This document shows, piece after piece, positions 1-10,609 of a stretch of DNA of 64,000 bases. Each line of letters opens with the position of its first letter. The stretch's first letter is position 1. Made by a program: the position numbers and the translations under genes. The notes under the pieces were generated by a model. It was given only the letters and a program-made list of their open reading frames with translations. It was not told the DNA's origin and made no database searches. The DNA is from Flavobacteriales bacterium (GTDB lineage Bacteria; Bacteroidota; Bacteroidia; Flavobacteriales_F; PHOS-HE28): the NCBI GenBank assembly GCA_016718655.1, contig JADKCV010000014.1, positions 1 to 64,000 of the forward strand, written 5' to 3'.

Positions 1-558
1 CGTGCACGTGCTTGGAGGTGAACTTGTCCACTTTGCTGGAGGCGAAGAGGAGGGTGTTCTCGTGCACGAACGGGGAGATGTCCGCGAAGGTGCTGTTGAA
101 GCTCACGGGTGTGGCCTTGTGGGTGATGCCATCCGCGTCGATCAATCCGGTCAGCTTCACCACGGCGTTCTCCTTGTGCTTCACGCGGGTGTCGGTAGGA
201 GCCAAGCGGGCGTAGCGCTTCAACCAGAGGTCGCTATCGGCGTATTGGCCGGATAGGCGTAACAATTCGGCATAGCGGTACACATCCTCGGGCGTGGCCT
301 GGGAGGAGGCGGCCACCACCGCGTACCAGCGTTCAGCGTTGCGGGTGTCGCGCAGCGTCCAGTAACTGTCCGCTAGGCGCCGAGCGTGTTCGATGCTGTT
401 GGCGTCCTTCTGGAAGGCCTGTTCATAGGCCTCGATGGCTTGGGTGAAGCCGAGTTGGCGTAGCATCATCGCGGTGTAGAAGCGCCTTGTTGTGCACGCA
501 GGGTAGCACATGGCATGCAGAGTATGAGCAGCGCAAGGGTTAGGAGTGTGCGCGACAT
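1..558 (-). CDS. TPR / OmpA-family T9SS-associated protein (N-terminal part, frameshifted)
   Basis: Only the N-terminal part lies in the window; the gene runs off the left edge. The start ATG (556-558) lies 4 bases after the PorP/SprF stop codon, so the two form one operon. It opens with a signal peptide (MSRTLLTLALLILCMPCA) ending in a typical ...RAQQG. That frame stops at 466-468, but the neighbouring frame takes over near 484-490 with a good protein (tetratricopeptide-like RFYTAMMLRQLG, IEAYEQAFQKD, then ISPFVHENTLLFASSK). One base therefore seems to be missing. The TPR block followed by a beta-propeller-like start matches TPR-PD40-OmpA proteins that sit next to porP in Bacteroidota and tie the T9SS to peptidoglycan (PorE-like). 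The OmpA domain itself is outside the window, so the family call is inference. Confidence 0.6.
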
Positions 559-562
559 CGGA

Positions 563-1507
563 TCAGAAGTAACGGGGCGAACGCACGCGCTCGCGAGTGA
601 ACACAGGGTCGTAGCTGATCATCACCTCGTGCGCCCCGTTCGCACGATATGTGAGCGTGTTCACGCCGAAGTCGTAGGCATAACCGGCCTTGATCTGGTC
701 GGTGAGCTGCACGGAAAGGATGCCGATGACGCTGTCGCCATGGCGGTAGGCCGCGCCCAGTGAGAACTTGTCCTGGAAGAAGAAGTTGGCGGAGAGGTCG
801 CCGGAGAGCGGTGCTCCCTCGGTGGCGCGTACCATGATGGAGGGTCGGAACTTCACGGTACCCATGGGGAATACATAGCCGCCCGTGATGAACAAGTGGC
901 TGGCCTCCTGCTGGAACCGGGTTACGATACCGTCGGCACTGACCTTGCCCAAATAGTTCCGCAGGAGCTTGGGCACGCTGATCCCCAAGTAGCCCTTTCG
1001 GGACCAGAGGTAGGCGCCGAAGCCGAAGTTGGGATGGACCTTCCCGCTCATGTCGGCCATGAAGGTCGGGTCGTTGGGGTCGGTGTTCTCCACTTGGGTG
1101 TTGGCGATGGTCGCGTGGTTGATCCCCCCCTTCAACCCAAGCGCGAGCCTGGTCTTCCGGGTGATACGCATGCGGTAGGCGATGTCCACGAACGCACTCG
1201 TGGTGTAGGTGCGTCCGATGCGGTCGTGCACCAGGCTGCCACCGGCCCCCAGGCTGCGCATGTTGATGGGCGCATGGGCTGAAAGGCTATGGGTGACCGG
1301 TGCTCCGTTGATGGCCGCCCACTGCACCCTGGAGAGGGCCGTGGCATTGAGCACGTCGGCACTTCCAGCGTAACCGGGTTGCACGCTGAGCATGTTCCAC
1401 ATGTACATGCTGTACATGGGATCCTGTTGGGCGCGGGAGAGGGCTGCCGTGGCGATCGTGATCACCAGTAGCGCGGTGCGCAGGGGCATTGAGCTGGTGT
1501 TCATCAT
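563..1507 (-). CDS. PorP/SprF family type IX secretion outer-membrane protein
   Basis: About 314 residues, the usual length of the PorP/SprF family. A signal peptide (hydrophobic ALLVITIATAALS, then RAQQ) is followed by the family hallmark QDPMYSMYMWNMLSVQPGYAGS, split here as QDPMYSMYMWN and LSVQPGYAGS. The rest is a run of amphipathic beta strands with glycine-rich turns, as expected for an outer-membrane barrel, ending near the conserved YDFGVNTLTY segment. Members bind the T9SS and are often paired with one giant cargo protein: SprF is needed for export of the SprB adhesin in Flavobacterium johnsoniae. Here the gene begins 2 bases after the stop codon of the giant repeat protein, which strongly suggests a dedicated partner. 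The frame can be extended to a TTG at 1513; ATG at 1507 is preferred. Confidence 0.93.
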   Translation of the reverse strand: MMNTSSMPLRTALLVITIATAALSRAQQDPMYSMYMWNMLSVQPGYAGSADVLNATALSRVQWAAINGAPVTHSLSAHAPINMRSLGAGGSLVHDRIGRTYTTSAFVDIAYRMRITRKTRLALGLKGGINHATIANTQVENTDPNDPTFMADMSGKVHPNFGFGAYLWSRKGYLGISVPKLLRNYLGKVSADGIVTRFQQEASHLFITGGYVFPMGTVKFRPSIMVRATEGAPLSGDLSANFFFQDKFSLGAAYRHGDSVIGILSVQLTDQIKAGYAYDFGVNTLTYRANGAHEVMISYDPVFTRERVRSPRYF

Positions 1508-1509
1508 GA

Positions 1510-4130
1510 TCAACGGTTGAGTTGGAGGTAACCCGTGCGGATATCACCTTCACCGAGTTCGAGTTGGTAGAAGTAGGTGCCTGCAGGCAGTTCACCCGGC
1601 AGGGCCATGCCGCTGTTCACCTGTCCGGCCCAGTCGTTCTGGTAAGGCGCGCTGCGGAAGAGCTCGTTGCCCCAGCGGTTGAAGATGACCACGTTGTTCA
1701 CCGGATGGTATTCCAGGCCTTGGATCACCCAGGTGTCAGCGATACCATCGTTGTTCGGCGAGAATCCGGAGGGGATCACGAGGGGCGGTCGGGGCTTTTC
1801 CACGGTCACAGTGGCGATGCAGAAGCTGCTGTTGCCGCTGGCATCGGTCACGGTCAAGGTGACGGTATACGTCCCTTCCGATAGGAAGTTCACCGTGTCG
1901 GCCGAGAAGGTCAGTGCACCCGCCCCGCAGTTGTCGGTGGTCCCGCCGTCCATGTCGATGGCGGTGAGGGTGGCCGATCCGTTGGGATCGAGCAGGACGG
2001 TGATGTTCCGGCAGATGACCGTGGGGGCGATGGTATCCAGCACGGTGACGAGCGCCGAGCAGAAGTCGGTGTTGCCCATGTCATCGAAGACCGTGAGGCT
2101 CACCTGGTTACTGCCCAGGTGGCTGCAGTCGAACACGGTCTGTCCGGCCACCAGGTTCACGATCTCGCCATTGTCGAAGCTGCCGCCGTCGATCTGCTGG
2201 GCCGTGATGGAGGCGTTGCCGCTGCCATCCAGGTAGATGGTCACGGGCTGGCATACGGCGGTCGGAGGATCGACGTCGTTGACGGTGACGGTGGCCTCGC
2301 AGGTGCTGCTGTTGCCGCTGGCATCGGTGACGGTGAGGGTGACCGTGTAGGTGCCTGTGGCGCTGAACACCGTGGTGCTGGTGCTGTAGCTCAGGCTGGC
2401 GAGCCCGCAGTTGTCAGTGCTTCCACCATCGAGCTGCACCGCCGTGATCGCAGCGAAGCCCTGGGCGTTGAGCTCCACCGTGATGTTCTGGCACACGACC
2501 GTGGGTGCGATGGTATCCAGCACGGTGACCTGAGCGATGCAGAAGGCGGTGTTGCCGTTGTCATCCGTGACCACTAGCGTGACGTTGTTGCTACCCGAGT
2601 GGCCGCAATTGAAGTTCACCTGGGAAGCTTCCAATTGGGCGATGCCGGTGTTGTCGAAGCTGCCGCCATCGATGTCCTCCGCGGTGATGGAGGCATCACC
2701 AGCGGCGTTCAGGTAGATCGTCACATCCTGGCAGACCGCTGTGGGGGGCGCATCATCCTGCACGGTGACGGTGGCGGTGCAGTTGCTGCTGTTGCCGCTG
2801 GCGTCGGTCACGGTGAGCTGTACGGTGTAGGATCCAGCCGTGGTGAAGGTGTTCTGGTCGATGGTGTAGGTGAGGAGGTCGGTTCCGCAGTTATCGCTGC
2901 TGCCACCATCCACCTGTGCGGCAGTGATGGAGACCGCACCGTTCACATCAAGACCCACCGTGATGTTCTGGCACACGGCCACGGGTGCGATGGTATCGAG
3001 CACGGTGACGATGGCGATACAGTAGTCGCTGCTTCCGGCATCATCGGTGACGTTCAGTACCACGCCGTTCGGACCCAGGTCGCTGCAATCGAAAGCGGTC
3101 TGGGAGGCGTTAATGCTGGCGATGCCGGTGTTGTCGAAGCTTCCACCATCGATATCCGCGGCCGTGATACCTGCCTGACCGTTACCGTCGAGGTAGATGG
3201 TCACATCCTGGCAAACAGCAGTGGGCGGGTTGGGGTCGTTCACCGTGACCGTGGCCGAGCAGGTGCTGGTATTGCCGCTCACGTCGGTCACCGTGATGGT
3301 GACGTCGTAGGTGCCGATCGCCGTGAAGCTGCTCTCGTCGATGGTATAGGTCAGGGTCGTGCTGCCGCAGTTGTCCTGGCTGGCAGCGCCCACCATCAAG
3401 CCGGTCAAGCTGGCCACACCGCTGTCATCCAGACCCACAGTGATGTCCTGGCAGATCGCCGTCGGAGCGATGGTGTCGATCACCGTGACGGTGGTGGAGC
3501 AGAAGGTGTTGTTGCCCGCTGCGTCCGTGACCAGGAGGAACACGGTGTTGCTGCCCAGTGAACCGCAGTTGAAGGCGGTCTGCGAGGCGACCAGCGTGAC
3601 GCTGCCACCGTTGTCGTTGCTTCCGTTGTCGATATCCGCTGCCGTGATGGACGCATTGCCCTGCGCATCGAGGTAGATGGTGGCAGGTTGGCAGAGGGCC
3701 ACCGGCGGAAGGTTGTCGATCACCGTCACGGTGGTGCTGCACGTGCTGCTGTTGCCGCTGGCATCGGTCACGGTCACGGTCACCGTGTAGCTGCCGATGC
3801 TGGTGAAGGTGCTCTGGCTCAAGCTGTAGGTGAGGGCGGAAGCGCCGCAGTTGTCCGTAGCGCTCGCGACCACATCCAAGGTGGTGATGGTCGCGTTGCC
3901 CGCATTGTCCAGCGCAACGGATACGCTTTGGCAGAACACAGCCGGTGCGGCGTTGTCCACCACGGTCACGGTGGCCGCGCAGGTGCTCACGTTGCCGTTG
4001 GTGTCGGTGGCGGTGAGGGTCACGATATTGGCACCGACCTGGCTGCAATCGTAGCTGGTCTGATCGAGGCTGAGGCTGGCGATGCCGCAGTTGTCGCTGC
4101 TGCCGTTGTCCACTTGGGCGGCGGTCACCG
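1510..4130 (-). CDS. Giant adhesin, C-terminal segment: HYR-like repeats plus type B T9SS sorting domain
   Basis: Carries about ten 80-residue HYR-like modules, then the C-terminal domain with GFSPNNDGIADTW, VVIFNRWGNELF and LPAGTYFYQLELG, the classic gliding-motility-associated (CHU_C, type B) sorting signature recognised by the T9SS. Modules of two kinds alternate: one with CQDVTIYL...DNTGIA and one with CQNITVGL...DNCG, so the true unit is about 160 residues. The upstream break is at about 4129, where the expected bases after 'ggtcacc' are short by one compared with the neighbouring repeats. Confidence 0.85.
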
Positions 4131-5150
4131 GGCGTTGCCATTGGCATCCAAGTTCACGGTCACGTTCTGGCAAAGTGCCGTTGGCGCGATGTTGTCCACC
4201 ACGGTCACAGTGGCCGTGCAGGTGCTCACGTTGCCGTTGGTGTCGGTGACGGTGAGGGTCACCGTGTTGGCACCGACCTGGCTGCAATCGAAGCTCGTCT
4301 GGTCAAGGCTGATGCTGGCGATGCCGCATCCATCGTTGCTTCCATTGTTCACCTGGGCGGCGGTCACCGAGGCGTTACCACTGGCATTCAGGGTAACGGT
4401 CACGTTCTGGCAGAACGCTGCGGGAGCGATGTTATCCACCACGGTCACCGTGGCGTTGCAGGTGCTCACGTTGCCGTTGATGTCGGTGACGGTGAGGGTC
4501 ACGGTGTTGCAACGACCTGGCTGCAATCGAAGCTGGTCTGGCTGAGGCTGATGCTAGCCACGCCGCAGTTGTCGTTGCTGCCGTTGTCCACTTGAGCAGC
4601 GGTCACCGAGGCGTTTCCACTGGCATCCAGGGTCACGGTTACGTTCTGGCACAGAGCGATGGGCGCATTGTTGTCCACTACGGTGACGGTCGCCGTGCAG
4701 GTGCTCACGTTGCCATTGGTGTCGGTGACGGTGAGGGTCACCGCGTTGGCACCGACCTGGCTGCAATCGAAGCTTGTCTGGTCCATGCTGATGCTAGCGA
4801 TGCCGCAGTTGTCGTTGCTGCCGTTGTCCACCTGAGCAGCGGTCACCGAGGCGTTTCCACTTGCATCCAGGGTCACGGTTACGTTCTGGCACAGAGCGAT
4901 GGGGGCGCTGTTGTCCACCACGGTGACGGTCGCTGTGCAGGTGCTCACGTTGCCGTTGGTGTCGGTGACGGTGAGGGTCACGGTATTGGCACCGACCTGG
5001 CTGCAATCGAAGCTGGTCTGATCGAGGCTGATGCTAGCCACGCCGCAGTTGTCGTTGCTTCCGTTGTCCACCTGAGCGGCGGTCACAGTCGCGTTTCCGC
5101 TGGCATCCAGGGTAACGGTCACGTTCTGGCAGAGGGCTACAGGTGCAGTG
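3960..5150 (-). repeat. Near-identical 240-base tandem repeats
   Basis: Five copies with a 240-base period encode almost the same 80 residues (SLDQTSFDCSQVGANTVTL, TVTVVDN.AP.ALCQN). Differences between copies are mostly silent or single-residue, which points to recent copying or ongoing homogenisation within the gene. Confidence 0.85.
4125..4508 (-). CDS. Giant adhesin fragment: HYR-like repeats
   Basis: A short in-frame stretch with about one and a half modules of the SLDQTSFDCSQVGANTVTL type, ending at a stop 4125-4127 caused by the single-base deletion near 4129. Its upstream end is a second single-base deletion near 4508, where 'gttgcaacgacc' stands in place of the 'gttggcaccgacc' of neighbouring repeats. 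Confidence 0.75.
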   Translation of the reverse strand, partial: NTVTLTVTDINGNVSTCNATVTVVDNIAPAAFCQNVTVTLNASGNASVTAAQVNNGSNDGCGIASISLDQTSFDCSQVGANTVTLTVTDTNGNVSTCTATVTVVDNIAPTALCQNVTVNLDANGNAR

Positions 5151-6862
5151 TTGTCCACCACGGTCACGGTGGCATCGCAGGTGCTCACGTTGCCGCCGTC
5201 ATCGGTCACGGTCAGGGTCACGGTCACCGTGCCCACATCGGTGCAATCGAAGCTGGTCTGGCTGGCCACGATGCTCACGATGGTTCCGTTGTCGGTGCTA
5301 CCACCATCCAGGTCGGTGCTGTTGATGGTCGCGTTACCGCTGGCATCCAAGGTCACGGTGATAGGCTGGCACACGGCCACCGGCGGGTTCACGTCGGTGA
5401 CGTTGATCGTGGTCACGCAGCTGCTGCTGTTTCCAGCTGCATCTGTAGCGGTCACCGTCACGGTGTAGGAACCCACGGCGGTGAAGGTGTTCACATCCAG
5501 GCTGTAGCTGATCTGACCGCCGCCGCAGTTGTCGGTGGTGGCGGTAGCCACATCGGCGGCATCCACGGTCACGTCGCCGGTGCTGGAATCGAGGCTCACG
5601 GTGATGCTGTTGCAGACGATGCTCGGTGCGCTGTTGTCCACCACGGTCACGGTTGCATTGCAGGTAGCGGTATTGCCGTTGTTATCGGTCACCGTCAGGG
5701 TCACGTTGTTGGCGCCCACGTTGCTGCAGTCGAAGGCCGTCTGGCTGAGGCTCAGACTGGCGATACCGCAGGCGTCATTGCTGCCGTTGTCCACCTGAGT
5801 GGCGGTGACGGTGGCGTTGCCGCTGGCGTCGAGGGCCACGGTCATGTTCTGGCAGAGGGCTACAGGTGCAGTGTTGTCCACCACGGTCACGGTGGCATCG
5901 CAGGTGCTCACGTTGCCGCCGTCATCGGTCACGGTCAGGGTCACGGTCACCGTGCCTAAGTCCGTGCATTCGAAGCTGGTCTGGCTGGCCACAATGCTCA
6001 CGATGGTACCGTTGTCGGTGCTGCCACCGTCGAGGTCGGTGCTGTTGATGGTCGCGTTACCGCTGGCATCGAGGGTAACCGTGATCGGCTGGCAGATGGC
6101 CGAGGGCGGGTTCACGTCCGTCACGTTGATCGTGGTCACGCAGTTGCTGCTGTTGCCGGCCGCGTCCGTAGCGGTCACGGTCACAGTGTAGCTGCCTACG
6201 GCCGTGAATGTGCTGGTGCTGAGGCTATAGGTGATCTGACCGCCACCGCAGTTGTCGGTGGTGGCGGTGGCCACATCGGCGGCGTTCACCACCACCTGGC
6301 CGTTGTTGTCCAGGCTCACGGTGATGCTGTTGCAGACGATGCTCGGTGCGCTGTTGTCCACCACGGTCACCACGGCAGCGCAGGTGCTCACGTTGCCGCT
6401 CGGGTCGGTCACCGTCAGGGTCACGTTGTTGACGCCCACGTTGCTGCAGTCGAAGGCCGTCTGGCTGAGGCTCAGGCTGGCGATGCCGCAGGCGTCATTG
6501 CTGCCGTTGTCCACCTGAGTGGCGGTGACGGTGGTGTTGCCGCTAGCGTCCAGAGCTACGGTCACGTTCTGGCAGAGCGCGATCGGCGCGGTATTGTCCA
6601 CCACGGTCACGGTAGCGTTGCAGGTGGTCACGTTGCCACCATCATCCGTCACAGTGAGGGTCACGGTCACCGTGCCCAGATCGCTGCAATCGAAGCTGGT
6701 CTGGCTGGCCACGAGGCTCACGATGGTACCGTTGTCCGTGCTGCCTCCGTCGAGCTGCGCGCTGGTGATGGTCGCGTTACCGCTGGCATCGAGGGTCACC
6801 GTGATAGGCTGGCAGACGGCCACCGGCGGGTTCACGTCCGTCACGTTGATGGTGGTCACGCA
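4499..6862 (-). CDS. Giant adhesin fragment: near-identical HYR-like repeats
   Basis: About ten 80-residue modules. The stretch nearest 4500-5150 is a run of almost identical modules (DNGSNDNCG, SQVGANTVTLTVTDTNGNV). The stretch 5160-6860 is built from a three-module unit (CQPITVTL, CQNVTVALDASGN, CNSITVSL) repeated with a 720-base period. Upstream the frame is lost at about 6863, where one extra base is present ('gcagtgtgctgctg' against 'gcagttgctgctg' in the sister copy). Confidence 0.8.
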   Translation of the reverse strand, partial: CVTTINVTDVNPPVAVCQPITVTLDASGNATITSAQLDGGSTDNGTIVSLVASQTSFDCSDLGTVTVTLTVTDDGGNVTTCNATVTVVDNTAPIALCQNVTVALDASGNTTVTATQVDNGSNDACGIASLSLSQTAFDCSNVGVNNVTLTVTDPSGNVSTCAAVVTVVDNSAPSIVCNSITVSLDNNGQVVVNAADVATATTDNCGGGQITYSLSTSTFTAVGSYTVTVTATDAAGNSSNCVTTINVTDVNPPSAICQPITVTLDASGNATINSTDLDGGSTDNGTIVSIVASQTSFECTDLGTVTVTLTVTDDGGNVSTCDATVTVVDNTAPVALCQNMTVALDASGNATVTATQVDNGSNDACGIASLSLSQTAFDCSNVGANNVTLTVTDNNGNTATCNATVTVVDNSAPSIVCNSITVSLDSSTGDVTVDAADVATATTDNCGGGQISYSLDVNTFTAVGSYTVTVTATDAAGNSSSCVTTINVTDVNPPVAVCQPITVTLDASGNATINSTDLDGGSTDNGTIVSIVASQTSFDCTDVGTVTVTLTVTDDGGNVSTCDATVTVVDNTAPVALCQNVTVTLDASGNATVTAAQVDNGSNDNCGVASISLDQTSFDCSQVGANTVTLTVTDTNGNVSTCTATVTVVDNSAPIALCQNVTVTLDASGNASVTAAQVDNGSNDNCGIASISMDQTSFDCSQVGANAVTLTVTDTNGNVSTCTATVTVVDNNAPIALCQNVTVTLDASGNASVTAAQVDNGSNDNCGVASISLSQTSFDCSQVVATP

Positions 6863-7325
6863 GTGTGCTGCTGTTGCCAGCGGCGTCGGTGGCGGTCACG
6901 GTCACGGTGTATCTACCCACGGCCGTGAAGGTGTTCACGTCGAGGCTGTAGGTGATCTGACCGCCTCCGCAGTTATCGGTGGTAGCGATGGCCACATCGG
7001 CGGCGTTCACCACCACTTGGCCGTTGTTATCCAGGCTTACAGTGATGCTGTTGCAGACGATCGAGGGCGCGCTGTTATCCATCACGGTCACGGTAGCGTT
7101 GCAGGTAGCGGTATTGCCGTTGGTATCCGTCACCGTCAGGGTCACGTTGTTGGCACCGACCTCGCTGCAATCGAAGCTGGTTTGGCTGAGGCTCAGGCTG
7201 GCGATACCGCAGGCGTCGTTGCTGCCGTTGTCTACTTGAGCGGCGGTCACGGTGGCGTTGCCGCTGGCGTCGAGGTTGACCGTCACGTTCTGGCAGAGGG
7301 CCACGGGGTGCGGTGTTGTCCACCA
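5160..7325 (-). repeat. 720-base higher-order repeat (three HYR-like modules per unit)
   Basis: The stretch beginning 'cggtcacggt' at 5161 recurs at 5884, 6604 and 7326. The spacings are 723, 720 and 722 bases: one copy has an extra codon, and the last is lengthened by two single-base insertions. Each unit holds three modules (CQPITVTL, CQN(V/M)TVAL and CNSITVSL). Confidence 0.85.
6863..7304 (-). CDS. Giant adhesin fragment: HYR-like repeats
   Basis: Continues the three-module unit (CQNVTVNLDASGN and CNSITVSLDNNGQ modules). It is bounded by two single-base insertions, one near 6863 and one in a four-G run near 7305 ('cacggggtgcgg' against 'cacaggtgcagt' in the sister copy). Confidence 0.75.
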
Positions 7326-9208
7326 CGGTCACTGTAGCGTCGCACGTGCTCACGTTGCCGCCGTCGTCGGTCACGGTGAGGGTCACGATCAACGTGCCCA
7401 CGTCCGTGCAGTCGAAGCTGGTCTGGCTGGCCACGATGCTTACAATGGTGCCGTTGTCGGTGCTGCCACCATCGAGCTGCGCGCTGGTGATGGTCGCGTT
7501 ACCGCTCGCATCCAGGGTCACGGTGATCGGCTGACACACGGCCACCGGCGGGTTCACGTCCGTTACGGTGACGGTGGCGTTGCAGGTGCTGCTGTTGCCC
7601 GCGGCATCAGAAACGGTGAGCACTACGGGGTAGGTGCCCACAGCGTTGAAGCTGTTGGGTGATACGCTCAGGCCGGTCACGGCGCAGTTGTCGGTGCTGC
7701 CATTGTTCACTTGGGCGGCGGTTATGTTCACACTGCCCGCACCCAGGTTCACGGTGATGTTCTGGCAGAGTGCCACTGGAGCTTCGGTATCGTTCACGGT
7801 CACGGTGAAGGAGCAGCTGGCGGTGAGGCCCGCAGCGTCTGTCACCAAATAGGTCACCGTGGTGGTGCCCACTGGGAAGGTGCTTCCGCTGGCGAGACCG
7901 GCTGTGCGAGTGGTCGCATCGCCAGAGCAGTTGTCGGTTCCCACAGGTGTGGCGTAGTTCACCACTGCACCACAGATGCCTGCGCCCGTGCCCACCACGA
8001 TGTTCGCTGGGCAGGCAATGGCAGGTGCGGTGACATCGTTTACGGTCACCGTGAAGGAGCAGGTGGAGATATTTCCAGCACCGTCCGTTGCGGTGTAGGT
8101 GATGGTGCTAACACCCAAGGGGAAGGCGCTTCCGGACGCAAGACCGGCCGTTTGGCTGATCATGGCACCGGAGCAGTTGTCCGTTACGGTGGGAGCGAAC
8201 CAGGTAGCCACTGCCGTGCAGGCAGCACCGGTATTGAGGCTGATGTTGCTTGGGCAAGCGACCACGTCAGGCACGGTCGCATCCACCACGGTCACCGTGA
8301 AGGAGCAGGTGGCGGTATTTCCAGCACCGTCCGTTGCGGTGTAGGTGATGGTGCTAACACCCAAGGGGAAGGCGCTTCCGGAAGCAAGACCGGCCGTTTG
8401 GCTGATCGTGGCACCGGTGCAGTTGTCCGTTATAGTAGGAGCGACCCAGGTGGCCGTTGCCGTGCAGGAAGAACCGGCGTTCACACTGATGTTGCTTGGG
8501 CAAGCGACCATGACGGGCACGGTCGCATCCACCACGGTCACCGTGAAGGAGCAGGTGGCGGTATTTCCAGCACCGTCCGTTGCGGTGTAGGTGATGGTGG
8601 TGGTGCCGATCGTGAATGCTGTGCCGGAAGCCGGACCTGCCGTTCGAGTGATGGTCGCGCCGCTGCAGTTGTCGCTCACCGTAGGCGCGGACCAGGTGGC
8701 CACGGCTGTGCAAGCCGCACCGGCGTTGAGGCTGATGTTGCTTGAGCAGGCGGCGATGACAGGTGCCGAAGCGTCCGCCACGGTCACGTTCTGCAAACAC
8801 GTGGCGGTGTTTCCGCTGTTATCGGTCACGGTCCAGGTTACCACGGTGGTTCCGATCGGGAACGCGACCGGAGCGTTGTTCGTCACCGATACGTCTGTGC
8901 AGTTGTCCGCGGTGATCGGCGTACCGAGTGCGACACCGGTCGCGGTGCATCCGCTGTTGGTGTTCACGCTCACGTTGGTCGGGCAGGTGATGCTGGGGTT
9001 GATGTTGTCCACCACGGTCACGGTCGCATCGCAGGTGCTCACGTTGCCCCCGTCGTCGGTCACGGTGAGTGTCACGGACACGTTACCCACATCGCTGCAA
9101 TCGAAGCTGGTCTGGCTGGCCACGATGCTCACGATGGTGCCGTTATCGGTGGAGCCGCCATCGAGTTGCGCGCTGGTGATGGTCGCGTTGCCGCTCGCAT
9201 CCAGGGTC
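7305..9208 (-). CDS. Giant adhesin fragment: canonical HYR domains
   Basis: Contains about five canonical HYR domains, recognised by CPSNISVNAGSSCTATATW, APTITDNCTGATI, GVSTITYTATDGAGNTATC and FTVTVVD. These extracellular immunoglobulin-like modules are common in Bacteroidota surface proteins. They are flanked on both sides by the HYR-like CQNITVNLGAG type. The upstream break near 9210 looks like a gain of two bases (or loss of one) at 'cacccggtg'. Confidence 0.8.
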
Positions 9209-10463
9209 ACCCGGTGATGTTCTGACATACGGCCACAGGCGGATCCGTGTCGGTCACCGTCACCACGGCCACGCAATCGTCCGTGTTACCTGCGGCGTCG
9301 GTCACGGTGAGGGTCACGTTGTAGGTACCCACCGCATTGAAAGTGTTCGGCGATACGCTCGTGCTCGCGATGGAGCAATTGTCCGTGCTGCCATTGTTCA
9401 CTTGCGCAGCGACGATGCTCACGCTACCGGCGCCAAGGTTCACGGTGATGTTCTGGCAGATGGCCACAGGCGGCTGTGCGTCGATGATCGTCACCTGTTG
9501 CACGCAGGTGGCGGTGTTGCCGTTGTTGTCCGAGGCGGTATAGGTCACAGCATGCACACCCAAGGGCATGGGGAACACCGCATCGTTCGAAACGAACAGC
9601 CCTGAGCTGCAGGTGGAACTGGCGCTGAATTCACCCAGGTCGGGATTAGCCGCAGCGCAGGATCCCGGATCGGCGGGGATCAGGGTATCGTTGGGGCAGC
9701 TGATGGTCGGCGGCGTGATATCGAGCACGGTCACCGTGAAGGAGCAGACCGCCGTATTGCCGCTACCATCCGCGGCCGTGTAGGCGATGGTGTGCGCACC
9801 GATGTTCAGCGGGGTGCCGCTGGGTGCTCCGATGGTCTGAACGATGGTGGCTGAGCAGTTGTCGCTCACTGTGGGCGCGACCCAGGTCGCGGCGTTCATA
9901 CAGGGAGCGGCGTTCACCGTGATGTTCGAAGGGCAGTTGTTGATCGTCGGAGCGGTCACATCCACCACCGTCACCGTGAAGCCGCATGTGCTGGTGTTGC
10001 CCGAGGCATCGGTAGCCGTGTAAACGATGTTGGTGACGCCAAGACCGAACGTGCTACCTGGTGCTGGACCCGTGGTGCGTACGATGCTTCCGCCGGCGCA
10101 ATTGTCGGTGAAGCTCGGAACGGTCCAGGTGGCCGTGGCCGTGCAGGCCGCACCAGCGTTCACCGTGATGTTGCTGGGGCAACCAGTGATGACCGGGCTG
10201 ATGTTGTCCACCACGGTCACCACACCCACACACGTGGCGGTGAGTCCGCTGTTGTCCGTTACGGTGAGCGTGACGTTCACCGTGCCGACGTTGGAGCAGT
10301 TCACCGTGGCCGGGTTCACATTGAGTGAAGCGATGGTGCCATCTGGATCGAAGCTGCCGTTATCGATAATGGCTACTGTGATGGCTGCGGTTCCGCCGGC
10401 GCCAAGGTTCACCGTGGCGTTCTGGCAGATGGCCACCGGTGGTTGGTTGGCCACCACGTTCAT
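9207..10463 (-). CDS. Giant adhesin fragment: junction of HYR array and beta-helix
   Basis: About 418 in-frame residues with three or four HYR domains (ITGCPSNITVNAG, INNCPSNITVNAA, ISCPNDTLIPADP) between HYR-like modules. The apparent start ATG at 10463 is internal: the residues just upstream, in other frames, read TSEFS before MNVVANQPPVAICQN, the normal end of the preceding beta-helix module. It should not be taken as an independent gene, because no signal peptide is present. Confidence 0.75.
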   Translation of the reverse strand: MNVVANQPPVAICQNATVNLGAGGTAAITVAIIDNGSFDPDGTIASLNVNPATVNCSNVGTVNVTLTVTDNSGLTATCVGVVTVVDNISPVITGCPSNITVNAGAACTATATWTVPSFTDNCAGGSIVRTTGPAPGSTFGLGVTNIVYTATDASGNTSTCGFTVTVVDVTAPTINNCPSNITVNAAPCMNAATWVAPTVSDNCSATIVQTIGAPSGTPLNIGAHTIAYTAADGSGNTAVCSFTVTVLDITPPTISCPNDTLIPADPGSCAAANPDLGEFSASSTCSSGLFVSNDAVFPMPLGVHAVTYTASDNNGNTATCVQQVTIIDAQPPVAICQNITVNLGAGSVSIVAAQVNNGSTDNCSIASTSVSPNTFNAVGTYNVTLTVTDAAGNTDDCVAVVTVTDTDPPVAVCQNITG

Positions 10464-10609
10464 GGAGAATTCCGAGGTGCTGCGCGGAACAGCCGGCGAC
10501 CAGCTCCGTGGCTGTGGCGCCGATCACGCGACCGGTGATGGTCGCGAAGGCGACGAGTCTCGTCGATCAGGGAGACCGGTCGCATCGGTCGTGACGTTGA
10601 CCGTGCCCA

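Larger units (their letters stand above)
1810..10450 (-). repeat. Tandem HYR / HYR-like module array
   Basis: About 35 modules with an 80-residue (240-base) spacing for most of the array; conserved module starts fall at about 2041, 2281, 2521, 2761, 3001, 3241, 3481, 3721 and 3961. Each HYR-like module carries an early CQ(N/D/P)(V/I)T motif, a central DN(C/T/G) motif and a late VTLTVTD...GN..TC. Canonical HYR domains (CPSNI...WxAPTxxDNC) lie mainly at 7700-8990 and 9490-10210. Confidence 0.9.

Noticed and set aside
4592..5959. Long plus-strand open frame (about 455 codons) rich in Gly, His, Val across the HYR array, and many similar ones at 2599-3561, 7711-8745 and 12445-17790
   Set aside because: They are opposite-strand shadows of the repeat gene: GC-rich, periodic DNA without stop codons. 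The minus frame carries recognisable HYR and beta-helix domains and the plus frames carry none.
1810..10450. Regular repeats considered as a CRISPR array or satellite DNA
   Set aside because: The 240-base period keeps an open protein pattern of HYR modules; there are no short direct repeats with unique spacers.
10460..10463. Independent gene start at the ATG near 10463
   Set aside because: The ATG is internal: the upstream residues in another frame (TSEFS) complete the normal end of the beta-helix module, and no signal peptide follows.
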